Assembly: GCF_002160525.1 (NCBI RefSeq)
Contig: NZ_NFKT01000023.1
Coordinates: 1-64,000 of the forward strand
Direction: 5' to 3'
Origin: Lachnoclostridium sp. An169
Lineage (GTDB): Bacteria; Bacillota; Clostridia; Lachnospirales; Lachnospiraceae
DNA length: 64,000 nucleotides
The notes beneath the pieces were generated by a model. It had not been told where the DNA came from, made no database searches, and worked only from the letters and a program-made list of their open reading frames with translations. Shown here in pieces: positions 31,834-40,910 of the stretch (position 1 is the stretch's first letter; the number at the start of each line of letters is the position of its first letter). Both the position numbers and the translations under genes were made by a program.

Positions 31834-33150
31834 ATGAAATCAGAAAATTTGAAAACACTTATTTCACTCTCCATGCCTGCAGTGATCGAGCAGATCCTTG
31901 CTACGCTTCTGCAGTATGTTGACACAGCCATGGTCGGGCAGCTGGGGGAGCGCGCCACAGCATCAGTCAGCATTACCACAAATGTGACCTGGCTGGTGAA
32001 CAGTGTGCCGGGAGCAATCGGTACGGCAATGCTCGTGCTGATTTCAAGGGCTGCCGGGGCAGGAGAGAAAAAACGGGTTAAAAAACTTTCACAGCAGGCA
32101 TTTCTCCTGGCTGTGGCAGCAGGGCTGATCCTCGGGACCGGCTCTGTTTTGCTGAGCCCGTACATACCGGTCTGGATGGGAGCAGAGCCGGCGGTTCAGG
32201 CGGATGCTTCGCGGTACTTCTTCCTGATCAGCCTTCCCATGGCATTCCGGTCGGTGAGTTCCGTGCTCGGTTCCTCGCTGCGGGCGGTACACAATACAAA
32301 GACGCCGATGCTCATAAGCATAGCTGCCAACGGAATCAATATTGTCCTCAATTACCTGCTGATCTACACGGCGGGACTGGGTGTGACAGGAGCGGCAATC
32401 GCTTCTGCGGTTTCCTATACGGCATCGGGGATTCTGATGTTCTGCGCCTGCCAGAGAAACCCTCTCCTTCGCTGGAAAGCAGGTGAGTTCTCTGTGGACG
32501 GCGGACTGATCCGGGAGTGCGCTCTTGTAGGAACTCCCGTACTGGGCAGCAGTGTGGTCTCCTGCATGGGATATGTGGTGTTTGCCAGCCTGGTATCCGG
32601 GATGGGAACGACGGTGTTTGCCGCCCATTCCATCGCCGTGACGGCAGAGGAGATCTTCTACGTCCCGGGATACGGACTGCGCACGGCGGCGTCCACCATG
32701 ATAGGAAATGCAAGAGGAGAAGGAAATGTCCCCCGGCTGAAATCGGTGGCGAAGCTGAGTGTGGTGCTGACGGTGGCAATGATGTGTGTCAGCGGACTTG
32801 TCCTTTACATATGTGCGGCTCCGCTGATGCGACTTTTTTCCCCGAGTGAACCGGTTGTCCGCCTCGGCGCGGAAATGCTCCGCCTTGTGGCTCTCTCGGA
32901 ACCTTTTTTCGGGTTGATGATTGTTCTGGAGGGGATTTTCTACGGAATGGGAAAGACCGGATATTCCTTTTTCGTTGAAATGACCGGAATGTGGGGCGTG
33001 AGGATCCTTTTTACATTCCTGTGCGTAAACTGGTGGAATCTGGGGCTTCGCGCAGTCTGGTACTGTATGATCGCAGATAACGTGACCAAAGCAGTCCTGT
33101 TCGCACTCCCTTTCCTCCGCAGAGGGGAAAAATCGGTCTTTCGTGTATAG
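31834..33150 (+). CDS. MATE family efflux transporter
   Basis: 438 residues, twelve predicted helices in two halves. N-terminal LISLSMPAVIEQILATLLQYVDTAMVGQLGE is the MATE signature. VPGYGLRTAASTMIGNARGEGN marks the second half. It exports cationic compounds with Na+ or H+. The start at 31834 lacks a good ribosome-binding site, so translation may depend on the preceding DUF3737 gene or another start. Confidence 0.9.
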   Translation: MKSENLKTLISLSMPAVIEQILATLLQYVDTAMVGQLGERATASVSITTNVTWLVNSVPGAIGTAMLVLISRAAGAGEKKRVKKLSQQAFLLAVAAGLILGTGSVLLSPYIPVWMGAEPAVQADASRYFFLISLPMAFRSVSSVLGSSLRAVHNTKTPMLISIAANGINIVLNYLLIYTAGLGVTGAAIASAVSYTASGILMFCACQRNPLLRWKAGEFSVDGGLIRECALVGTPVLGSSVVSCMGYVVFASLVSGMGTTVFAAHSIAVTAEEIFYVPGYGLRTAASTMIGNARGEGNVPRLKSVAKLSVVLTVAMMCVSGLVLYICAAPLMRLFSPSEPVVRLGAEMLRLVALSEPFFGLMIVLEGIFYGMGKTGYSFFVEMTGMWGVRILFTFLCVNWWNLGLRAVWYCMIADNVTKAVLFALPFLRRGEKSVFRV

Positions 33151-33184
33151 ACTAACGAACGTCCCCGGGAAAAACCGATACTTC

Positions 33185-33292
33185 CTGTATGAGTAAACGT
33201 AATCCCGGAGAACGTATCATATAAGCAGACCTTCAAGCGGGAGCGGGTCTGCGTTATGATACGTTCTCCGGGATGGATGTTGTCTCATACAG
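33185..33292. terminator. Large nested palindrome, bidirectional terminator
   Basis: Three nested arms: CTGTATGAG (33185-33193) with CTCATACAG (33284-33292); CCCGGAGAACGTATCAT (33204-33220) with its perfect complement (33256-33272); GCAGACC (33225-33231) with GGGTCTGC (33245-33252). It lies between the convergent MATE and alpha-glucosidase genes. The 17-bp middle stem is longer than most terminators, so it may be an inserted palindromic repeat. Confidence 0.7.
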
Positions 33293-33309
33293 AAAGCCGG
33301 GATTTTTCC

Positions 33310-35340
33310 CTATTTTTTAAGGGTATGCCAGTTCTCTTTCTTCTCATATTCTTTATGAATGCCGTCATCGTTATAGAGCAGGTATTCGGCTCCATCATAT
33401 CCGAGCATCTTCAGGTCATCCCAGTTTACCATATCCACGCACTCTGCAGCTTCGGCAACGGGGATGCATTTGCCGGCGCGGATGAAGAGGGGCACCTCGT
33501 TCAGCGCCACGTCGATCCAGTGAGAACCTTTTTCCATGATCTCCTCATAGATCGTTCCGTCCGGAAGGAATTTGATGAACTGCATTTCCTCCGGCAGGTA
33601 CACAAGACGTCCGGCTGCGTTCTGCTGGCAGACAGGTGCGATCATGATCTCGTCTCCAAGCATCAGCTGGTCTTCGATCTGGCGGGCGGTTTTGTCCTCC
33701 GGGTAAACGAAGGCCAGAGGCTTGAAGTACATGTCGTCATTTAAGGCTGCCTTCATGTATTCGCTGTAGAGATAGGGCAGCAGGCGGTATCTTACGCCGA
33801 CCACGTGGCGGAAATCTTCCACATTTTCGAACTGATAGCATTCCTGGTCACGGGTTCCCAGGGCAGCGTGGTTGCGCATCAGCGGGGTAAATACGCCCAA
33901 AGCAAGGAAACGAAGCAGAAGCTCTCTTGTGGTGTCGGCGCCGAATCCGCCCAGGTCCGCTCCGGCATAGAGGAAACCGCACATGTTCAGGGACGGCATC
34001 ATCTTCAGGTTCAGGAGCAGATGGGACCACCAGGACTTGTTGTCTCCGGTCCACACTCCGCCGTAGCGGTGCATTCCGATGTAGGAAGAGCGGGAGAACA
34101 TAAGGAAACGTCTGTCCGGATCGATCCGCTCGAACCCTTCCCCTGCCGCACGGGTCATATTATAGCCGTAGAGGTTGTGAACCTGGTCATGGCGGACGCG
34201 CCCGACTGCTGTCTCATGGTAGAATCTCTTATAGTTTTCGTGGTTGTCGGAAAGCATCTGCATCCGCCAGCCCATTTGATCCTGCGGAATTTCTCCCGCC
34301 ATGAAACGGGTGAACAGATCCTTCATTTCCTTCTGGCTTTCCGGCGTGTAGAAAATCGCAGGCTCATTCATGTCGTTCCAGAATCCCTCGATTCCCTGGT
34401 CTGTAAGGAAACGGTACTGGTCGCCGAACCATCTGCGGGCGTCGGCATTTAACACATCCGGAAAATGGGTGTCGCCTGGCCAGACCGCAGCTACAAAGTT
34501 GCTGCCGTCCTCCCTCTTGCAGAAATAATTTTTCTCAACCCCCTCCTCATAGACGCGGTATCCCTCTTCGATCTTTACCCCGGCGTCAATGATGGGGATC
34601 AGGCGGATGTGATTGTCCTTCATTTCCTGAACAAATCCCGGGAAATCATCCTGGAAATTTTCCTCATTCAGGGTGAAATCCATATATTTTTCCATATAAT
34701 CAATGTCCATGTAAACCATGTCAAGCGGGATATGATTCTCGCGGTAGCCTTTTACCACGTTGCGGAAATCCTCTTTGGTCTTGTACCCCCAGCGGCTCTG
34801 CCCGAATCCGAAGGCAAATTTCGGGGGGATATAGCTTCTGCCGATAATATGGCGGAACTGTTTTACAATGTCGTACGGGGAATCTCCGGTGATGACATAG
34901 AGATTCAGGTCCGCCTTATCGCAGGTGACTTTCAGAGTGTCCGCTCTCGTGTATCCGATGTCAAATGTCAGGTAGGTGGGATAGTCGAAGAACAGTCCGA
35001 AATTGTCTTTTCCTGCTATGATGATGAAATTGTGCGCTCCGTAGAGAGAGATCTTGTCCTCGGTGTGGTTGGGGTCGTCGGTGCAGTCGCTGACATAGCG
35101 GAATCCCCGCTTGTTGATGCCCCGGTTCGCCTCGCCCAGGCCATAGACGATATCTTCGTTATCCATTATATATGTAAAAGTAAATCCCGCCTCTCCATCT
35201 GTTCCGGAAAGGCTGATTTCGCCGTAGGGAACGGTTTCCGGCGCATTTTTACTTTCTGTTCCGCCAATAGCGGCAGCTTCAACATCCTCCGTCACGGCTT
35301 CGGTCGGAAATGGTGTACCGAATACATACTTCTTGATCAT
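33310..35340 (-). CDS. GH31 alpha-glucosidase
   Basis: A 676-residue GH31 enzyme without a signal peptide. The catalytic nucleophile is Asp323 in GFWNDMNEP, and the acid/base Asp is in GVWTGDNKSW. Also FGFGQSRWGYKT and DMVYMDIDYM. AGGAGG lies 8 bases before ATG 35340; a longer in-frame form from 35424 is unlikely, because the -10 box (35389-35394) is inside it. It hydrolyses terminal alpha-glucosyl residues from cytoplasmic oligosaccharides. It is divergent from an AraC-type gene that probably controls it. Confidence 0.94.
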   Translation of the reverse strand: MIKKYVFGTPFPTEAVTEDVEAAAIGGTESKNAPETVPYGEISLSGTDGEAGFTFTYIMDNEDIVYGLGEANRGINKRGFRYVSDCTDDPNHTEDKISLYGAHNFIIIAGKDNFGLFFDYPTYLTFDIGYTRADTLKVTCDKADLNLYVITGDSPYDIVKQFRHIIGRSYIPPKFAFGFGQSRWGYKTKEDFRNVVKGYRENHIPLDMVYMDIDYMEKYMDFTLNEENFQDDFPGFVQEMKDNHIRLIPIIDAGVKIEEGYRVYEEGVEKNYFCKREDGSNFVAAVWPGDTHFPDVLNADARRWFGDQYRFLTDQGIEGFWNDMNEPAIFYTPESQKEMKDLFTRFMAGEIPQDQMGWRMQMLSDNHENYKRFYHETAVGRVRHDQVHNLYGYNMTRAAGEGFERIDPDRRFLMFSRSSYIGMHRYGGVWTGDNKSWWSHLLLNLKMMPSLNMCGFLYAGADLGGFGADTTRELLLRFLALGVFTPLMRNHAALGTRDQECYQFENVEDFRHVVGVRYRLLPYLYSEYMKAALNDDMYFKPLAFVYPEDKTARQIEDQLMLGDEIMIAPVCQQNAAGRLVYLPEEMQFIKFLPDGTIYEEIMEKGSHWIDVALNEVPLFIRAGKCIPVAEAAECVDMVNWDDLKMLGYDGAEYLLYNDDGIHKEYEKKENWHTLKK

Positions 35341-35388
35341 GATGATTTCCTCCTGTTCTGGTGTAAATGAAATTTGAACTGTTATCTC

Positions 35389-35394
35389 ATTATA
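35389..35394 (-). promoter_or_regulatory. -10 box of the GH31 gene
   Basis: TATAAT on the minus strand without a recognisable -35 at 17 bases, which fits a promoter needing an activator such as the divergent AraC protein. Confidence 0.55.
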
Positions 35395-35471
35395 GGGAAA
35401 TTTGTGAAAAAAAGCTTGCACCATACTGCACTTTCATGACACAATAATGCTGTGATGGAAAGGAGCGCCAA

Positions 35472-36479
35472 ATGAACAGACAGATTGCAGAGTTTCTGAG
35501 CCGGCAGGAAGAGCAGGAGCGGCAGATATACAGGTCGGAGGAACAGTTAAGGAAAATGATCGAAAATGATTTTCTCGACAGTGGTAATATTTTCCGTACA
35601 ATCGGAGAAAAGTACCGCGGAAGGGAGAACGGCACAGTGCGGTTCTTCCGAAGGACTTCGTTTTTTCCCCTTCAGGAGACAATGCCGGTTCCGGTGAGAA
35701 AATGCAGCTCCTTCTATATCAGTAAACATACGATGAGCCAGGTTCCGTATTTCCATAATCATGACTTCTATGAGCTGGTCTATGTCATGCAGGGAAAATG
35801 TACCCAGTGGTTCCCGGGAAAGATACCGGAGAAAAGTTCTCCGGCAGCGGAGCCGGAGACACCTTTGGTTCTCTCAGCCGGGGAGGGGAGTCTGATCCGT
35901 CCCGGCATGGTCCATGCTGTCGGCAGATGCAGCGCGGATGACCAGATCCTGAAATTTATGATTCCCCGGAAGCTTTTTGAATCCTGCGTGCCGGCAGCAG
36001 ATATTCCCCTTACCTTCTGCGGTGCCGGTCCCCGGATCGACTATCTGATCTGTATGATGCTCTCAGAGAGCACCGGGCGGCGGATATACTGGGAGGAGTC
36101 AGTGAAACATTATCTGGCGCTGTTTTTTATCGAACTGATGCGGGGCCCGTCCGGACAGGGAGGAGAGATGGCGCGCAGGTTGGAACAGTATTTTGAGCTT
36201 CACCCGGATACAGCGGCGCTCAGGACGTTTGCCACAGAGATCGGATACAGCAGTGCATATGCGGGGAAAAGAATCCGGGAGCAGACCGGGGAAAATTTCT
36301 CCCGGAATCTTCTGGACTGGAGGATGAAGAAGGCTGCCCGGCTTCTTTCCGATACGGATGAGCCCGTGGAGGCGGTTGCGGCGGCGCTTGGATATGCAGG
36401 AAGATCCGGCCTGTATAAACAGTTTCAGGAGCGATACGGCATGACGCCCGGCGAATACCGGGAGCTTTTCCGGAAATAA
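35472..36479 (+). CDS. AraC family transcriptional regulator
   Basis: 335 residues. A charged N-terminal helix, a cupin-like effector domain at about 85-215 (YFHNHDFYELVYVMQGKC, then a GEGSLIRPGMVHAV metal-site-like strand), and two helix-turn-helix motifs at the C-terminus (about 240-335: FATEIGYSSAYAGKRI, and VAAALGYAGRSGLYKQFQERYGMTPGEYR). GAAAGGAG precedes ATG 35472. Divergent position argues that it senses a sugar and controls the alpha-glucosidase. The effector is unknown. Confidence 0.9.
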   Translation: MNRQIAEFLSRQEEQERQIYRSEEQLRKMIENDFLDSGNIFRTIGEKYRGRENGTVRFFRRTSFFPLQETMPVPVRKCSSFYISKHTMSQVPYFHNHDFYELVYVMQGKCTQWFPGKIPEKSSPAAEPETPLVLSAGEGSLIRPGMVHAVGRCSADDQILKFMIPRKLFESCVPAADIPLTFCGAGPRIDYLICMMLSESTGRRIYWEESVKHYLALFFIELMRGPSGQGGEMARRLEQYFELHPDTAALRTFATEIGYSSAYAGKRIREQTGENFSRNLLDWRMKKAARLLSDTDEPVEAVAAALGYAGRSGLYKQFQERYGMTPGEYRELFRK

Positions 36480-36504
36480 AAGAAAAGATACAGATATCTT
36501 TACA

Positions 36505-36549
36505 GGAGACAGACAGGTGCGCTGAGTGGACAGTCTGTCTCCGTTCTTT
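36505..36549 (+). terminator. Terminator after the AraC gene
   Basis: GGAGACAGAC (36505-36514) pairs perfectly with GTCTGTCTCC (36533-36542), followed by GTTCTTTT. Confidence 0.7.
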
Positions 36550-36598
36550 TCTGTATAATTATAAGCATGCACAGTACAGAGAAATGAGGAGGAAAGCG

Positions 36599-37657
36599 AT
36601 GAAGAGCAGGACGAAAAACCATCTGACAGACGAAAAGATCCGGGAACTTCTGCGGATTCATTTTGGCAGCGCATGCGAGGCGGATACAATCGAAGAACTG
36701 GAGGGGGGCATGTTTAACGCCATCTACCGGATCGGAAGAAAGAGGGAAAAGGACCGCATCATACTAAAAGTGGGAGTTGTGCCCGGCACTCCGCTTCTGA
36801 CCTACGAGCAGGATGTGATGCCAACAGAGGTGGAGTGCTACCGGCTGATCCGACAGGAAACCGGTGTTCCGGTTCCTGAGATTCTTGCATGTGATTTCAG
36901 TAAAAAATACATAGCAAGCAATTATTTTTTTATGACGGAACTGACCGGACAGCCCCTCTCGGAGGTGATGCGGAAGATGGATGGGGAAAACCTGAAAAAG
37001 ATCCGCAGGGAACTGGCAGGGTATCTGGAGCAGATCCACAGGATACACGGATCCTATTTCGGATATTTCACGGAGGATCCCGGACGGAGATACGGGACAT
37101 GGAGAGAGGCGTTCTTCGCCATGTTCGCCCAGATTCTGGATGATGCACGGGAGCATGGAGTGCGGCTTCCCTATCACCGGATTGAGAATGTCCTCAAGGA
37201 AAAAGCATACTGCCTTGATGCCCTCAGGGAGCCGTCCCTTGTGGAATATGACTGCCATGAAGGCAACATATTTGTAAAGCGGTCAGAAGACGGAGCCGGG
37301 GAATATGTGATCGAAGGGATCATTGATTTTGAGAGAGCCTGGTGGGGAGATCCGCTGGCGGATTTCCCGGCGGCCTTTGTCCTTACGGATGATATCCGGA
37401 AGGAAAAGGATTTTCTGGACAGTTATCTGGAAGCCTCAGGGCGGCGGGCGTTTACGGAAGAGGACGCTGTCCGCTGCCAGATGTACCGGATGTATCTCAT
37501 GGTGATCATGGCGTCGGAGACCTTCCGTTACAGTTTCCCCTACTCTGCGCTGCAGGGATTCTGGGCGAAGGCACAGGTGCGGAAATGTCTGAAATACCTG
37601 GAGACGGGGAAGGAATATCCGGAAGGAAAGAAGCGGCCGGAAAGTGAGGGAAAATGA
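36599..37657 (+). CDS. Aminoglycoside phosphotransferase (APH) family kinase
   Basis: A 352-residue kinase-like protein. ATP-binding Lys in DRIILKVGVVP. The catalytic loop is a variant, YDCHEGNIFV (instead of HGDLHPGN; Asp and Asn kept, His moved). The metal-binding IDFERAWWGDPLAD is intact. GAGGAGG is 6 bases before ATG 36599. It is last-base coupled with a MATE exporter (4-bp overlap), a pairing that suggests protection against a toxic compound by phosphorylation and export. It could equally be a sugar or choline kinase. Confidence 0.8.
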   Translation: MKSRTKNHLTDEKIRELLRIHFGSACEADTIEELEGGMFNAIYRIGRKREKDRIILKVGVVPGTPLLTYEQDVMPTEVECYRLIRQETGVPVPEILACDFSKKYIASNYFFMTELTGQPLSEVMRKMDGENLKKIRRELAGYLEQIHRIHGSYFGYFTEDPGRRYGTWREAFFAMFAQILDDAREHGVRLPYHRIENVLKEKAYCLDALREPSLVEYDCHEGNIFVKRSEDGAGEYVIEGIIDFERAWWGDPLADFPAAFVLTDDIRKEKDFLDSYLEASGRRAFTEEDAVRCQMYRMYLMVIMASETFRYSFPYSALQGFWAKAQVRKCLKYLETGKEYPEGKKRPESEGK

Positions 37658-39057
37658 TGAGAGGCGGCAAAAAGCGATACTCTCAGGGAGGACAACGGCA
37701 GATACTGCAGATGCTAAGGAAGAAACAGAAGCCCCGGGAGAAGGAGCAGAAGTACCCGGCGGAGCAGCTTGGCACCGCGCCTGTGGGGCGGCTGATTCTG
37801 GAGATGTCCGTTCCCTCTGTCATCGGAGTGATGGCATACAGCATTTATAATCTGTTTGATACGGTATTCCTGTCGCAGGGGGCAGGTATGGAGGCAGTGG
37901 GAGGGGCGGCGGTCTCGTTTCCGCTGTTTCTTTTTCTCTCTGCAGTCTCATCCACCCTGGGGAGCGGGGCGGCGTCTGTCATGTCCCGGGCATTCGGGCG
38001 CGGAGACATGGAGCAGGCGGCGAAAACGGCGGGGAACACGTTTGCCGTTTTCTATGGGACGGCCGTTCTGGTCACCGTGTTCGGGCTTCTGTTCCTCGAC
38101 CCTGTTCTCTATGCCATGGGCGTGACGGACGATCTGCTTCCCTACGCCAGAGACTACACCCGCATTATTCTGGCAGGTGCGGTGACAAGCACGGGATTTT
38201 CCAGTCTGATCCGGGCGGAGGGCAGCAGCCGGTACGCCATGAATATCTGGGTGATTCCCCTGTCGGCGAATGTAGTGTTTGACTGCCTGTTCATTTTCGC
38301 ATTCCGCATGGGTGTGACGGGAGCGGCTCTTGGGACGGTTCTGGGACAGTGCATTTCCATGGGGATGAGCATCTGGTATTTCTTCCTGTCGGGAAAGAGC
38401 TGTCTGAATCTGAAGCTCCGGCATTTTATTCCGGATTTTCCGGTTATAAAAGAGATCCTGCTGACCGGGCTTCCGTCGTTTGTCCAGACATGCGGGACCG
38501 GGCTGTCCACGGTGATTGTCAACTGGTTCCTGAGAAAATACGGAGGCAGCCTGTCCATCGGCACTTACGGGATCGCGGGGCGGGTCATGACATTTGTCCA
38601 GTTCCCGGTTATGGGGCTTGCCCAGGGGATACAGCCGGTGATCGGATATAACCGGGGCGCGGGAAAACGGGAGCGCGTCAGAGAGACTATGAAGAAATCC
38701 CTCCGGGGCGCCGCAGTGTACGGGGGAGCTGTGTATCTGCTGACAGCGCTGTTCCCGGAGACGGTGCTGGGGATTTTTACGGGGGATGAAGAAGTCCTCA
38801 AGCTTGGAAGCAGGATCCTGCGCATTGCGGGATTGGGGCTTGCCTTCAGCGCAGTTGTGTGGATCCGCGCCACATACTTTCAGGCGGTGGGAAGAAAGCG
38901 GGCGGCTCTTCTGGCAGGGCTTCTCGGTCCGGTGATTTTCTTTGCTCCTGCGGCGTTTGTTCTCGGAGGGATGTTCGGACTGGACGGGATCTGGTACGCC
39001 TTTCCCGTGTCCGCTGCAGCAGCCTGTCTTGTGACAAAAAACTGTACTGACAGATGA
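37654..39057 (+). CDS. MATE family efflux transporter
   Basis: 467 residues. A basic cytoplasmic leader of about 45 residues (RGGKKRYSQGGQRQ, KKQKPREKEQK) longer than usual, then twelve helices: LILEMSVPSVIGVMAYSIYNLFDTVFLSQGAG starts the first half. GFSSLIRAEGSSRYA and AQGIQPVIGYNRGAGKRERV are MATE landmarks. It starts inside the stop of the APH gene (ATGATGA) and probably acts with it. Substrate unknown. Confidence 0.92.
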   Translation: MMRGGKKRYSQGGQRQILQMLRKKQKPREKEQKYPAEQLGTAPVGRLILEMSVPSVIGVMAYSIYNLFDTVFLSQGAGMEAVGGAAVSFPLFLFLSAVSSTLGSGAASVMSRAFGRGDMEQAAKTAGNTFAVFYGTAVLVTVFGLLFLDPVLYAMGVTDDLLPYARDYTRIILAGAVTSTGFSSLIRAEGSSRYAMNIWVIPLSANVVFDCLFIFAFRMGVTGAALGTVLGQCISMGMSIWYFFLSGKSCLNLKLRHFIPDFPVIKEILLTGLPSFVQTCGTGLSTVIVNWFLRKYGGSLSIGTYGIAGRVMTFVQFPVMGLAQGIQPVIGYNRGAGKRERVRETMKKSLRGAAVYGGAVYLLTALFPETVLGIFTGDEEVLKLGSRILRIAGLGLAFSAVVWIRATYFQAVGRKRAALLAGLLGPVIFFAPAAFVLGGMFGLDGIWYAFPVSAAAACLVTKNCTDR

Positions 39058-39089
39058 ATGAACTGACAGATGAATCATGAAAAATTGCA

Positions 39090-39133
39090 TTGACATTTCC
39101 GTTCTGTTGCGCATACAATAGTTGTATGCGCAA
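39090..39133 (+). promoter_or_regulatory. Promoter and MarR-type operator of ABC exporter operon 1
   Basis: TTGACA (39090-39095), 18-bp spacer, TACAAT (39114-39119). A perfect 12-3-12 palindrome, TTGCGCATACAA (39107-39118) and TTGTATGCGCAA (39122-39133), covers the -10 box. The MarR gene at the end of this operon is the natural repressor. Confidence 0.8.
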
Positions 39134-39182
39134 CTGTTGTTTTTGGCAGGTTATTGAGAAAGATTACGGGAGGTTGCAGGAG

Positions 39183-40910
39183 ATGATCAGACGGATTTTT
39201 TCTTATTCCGGGCAGTACAGAAAGTATCTTATCTTTGCCGCCCTGTGTGTGGCGGCGGAATCGGTTTTTGAACTTCTGATTCCCCTTATTATGGCGAATA
39301 TCGTGGACATCGGAGTGGCAAACGGAGACCGGGCTTACATTTTTCAGCAGGGAGGGCTGATGATCCTCTGTGCGGGAGGGGCGCTGATCCTGGGAATCGG
39401 CAGCGCAAAATTCTCTGCCATCGGCGGGCAGGGGCTTGGCGCCAACATCCGGGAGGCAGAGTATGCGAAGCTGCAGCAGTATTCCTTCGCAAATGTGGAT
39501 CACTTCCAGCTTTCCTCCCTGGTCACCCGCATGACCAGTGACGTCACCAATATCCAGAACAGTATTTCCGGGGGAATGCGCCCGGCGTGCAGGGGACCGG
39601 TGATGCTGGTGGCCGCCACCTTTGTGGCGTTTACGATCAACGCGGAGCTGGCGGTTGTATTTCTCGTGGCGCTTCCCACGCTTGGAATCTGCCTGTTCCT
39701 GATTATCCGCAACGTCCGTCCGCTGTATGCGAAGATGCAGGGGGCCATCGATCTTGTGAACCGGATCATTCAGGAGAATCTGACGGCAGTGCGCGTGGTA
39801 AAGGCGTATGTCCGCGGTGAATACGAGATCGGTAAATTCGGGGAAGTCAATACCAATCTGCAGACCCAGTCCGAACGCGCGTTCAGGCTGGCCACGACAA
39901 ATATGGCAGCTATGCAGTTTGTCATGTACGGAACGATCCTGAGTATCCTCTGGTTCGGCGGAAACATGATCCAGGTGGGAGATATGCAGGTGGGAGAGCT
40001 GACCGGATTTTTAAGCTACGTCCTGCAGATTCTCAACTCTCTGATGATGATCTCCAACATTTTCCTGATGCTGACCCGCTCTCTTGCTTCCGGAAAGCGG
40101 ATTCTGGAGGTGATGGACGAGGAGATCGACATCCGGGAGGACAATGCCCGGGATATCGAGGTGACAAGGGGAGAGATCATTTTCGACCATGTGTATTTTA
40201 AGTACCGGAAAGATGCGCCGGAGTATGTGCTCTCCGACATTTCCCTGAAAATAGAGGCGGGGCAGACTGTGGGAATCGTAGGGCAGACCGGATCCGCCAA
40301 GTCCACCCTTGTCCAGCTGATCCCCAGGCTGTACGACATTACGTCGGGAAGCCTTCTGATTGACGGATATCCGGTTGACCAGTATCCGCTGAAACACCTG
40401 CGTGATGCGGTGGCTATGGTTCTGCAGAAGAATACCCTGTTTTCCGGAACTCTCCGTGAGAACCTGCTCTGGGGGAATCCGGAGGCGGATCAGGAAGAGA
40501 TCGAGGAAGCCTGCAGGATCGCCGGCGCGGATGAGTTTATCGGGCGCCTGGAAAAAGGGTACGACACGGAGATGGGGCAGGGCGGCGTGAACGTCTCCGG
40601 AGGGCAGAAGCAGCGGCTCTGTATCGCCCGTGCGCTTCTGAAAAAGCCGAAGGTGCTCATCCTGGACGATTCCACCAGCGCGGTGGACACGGCAACAGAG
40701 GCTCGGATCCGGCAGGAACTGTCGGAAAAACTGCCTGATATGACAAAGATTATCATCGCCCAGAGAATTTCTTCGGTGCGGCACGCAGACCAGATCATCG
40801 TCCTGGACGACGGGAAAGTGCAGGGAATCGGAACTCACGAAGAGCTTCTTGCAGGAAATGAGATCTACCGGGAAATCTATGATTCACAGAAGGAAGGAGC
40901 GGATCTGTAA
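39183..40910 (+). CDS. ABC exporter half-transporter, subunit A of pair 1
   Basis: 575 residues: six-helix exporter domain (about 1-310) and ATPase domain (about 330-575). Signature VSGGQKQRLCIARAL, Walker B VLILDDSTSAVD (Asp in place of the catalytic Glu after Walker B), H-loop residue replaced (IIAQRISS). Walker A reads GQTGSAKST, with Ala in place of the usual Gly before Lys. It is the degenerate-site partner of the next protein, as in BmrCD-type heterodimers. Start 39183 is chosen after GCAGGAG and just downstream of the operator; the frame from 39090 would start inside the promoter. Confidence 0.9.
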   Translation: MIRRIFSYSGQYRKYLIFAALCVAAESVFELLIPLIMANIVDIGVANGDRAYIFQQGGLMILCAGGALILGIGSAKFSAIGGQGLGANIREAEYAKLQQYSFANVDHFQLSSLVTRMTSDVTNIQNSISGGMRPACRGPVMLVAATFVAFTINAELAVVFLVALPTLGICLFLIIRNVRPLYAKMQGAIDLVNRIIQENLTAVRVVKAYVRGEYEIGKFGEVNTNLQTQSERAFRLATTNMAAMQFVMYGTILSILWFGGNMIQVGDMQVGELTGFLSYVLQILNSLMMISNIFLMLTRSLASGKRILEVMDEEIDIREDNARDIEVTRGEIIFDHVYFKYRKDAPEYVLSDISLKIEAGQTVGIVGQTGSAKSTLVQLIPRLYDITSGSLLIDGYPVDQYPLKHLRDAVAMVLQKNTLFSGTLRENLLWGNPEADQEEIEEACRIAGADEFIGRLEKGYDTEMGQGGVNVSGGQKQRLCIARALLKKPKVLILDDSTSAVDTATEARIRQELSEKLPDMTKIIIAQRISSVRHADQIIVLDDGKVQGIGTHEELLAGNEIYREIYDSQKEGADL

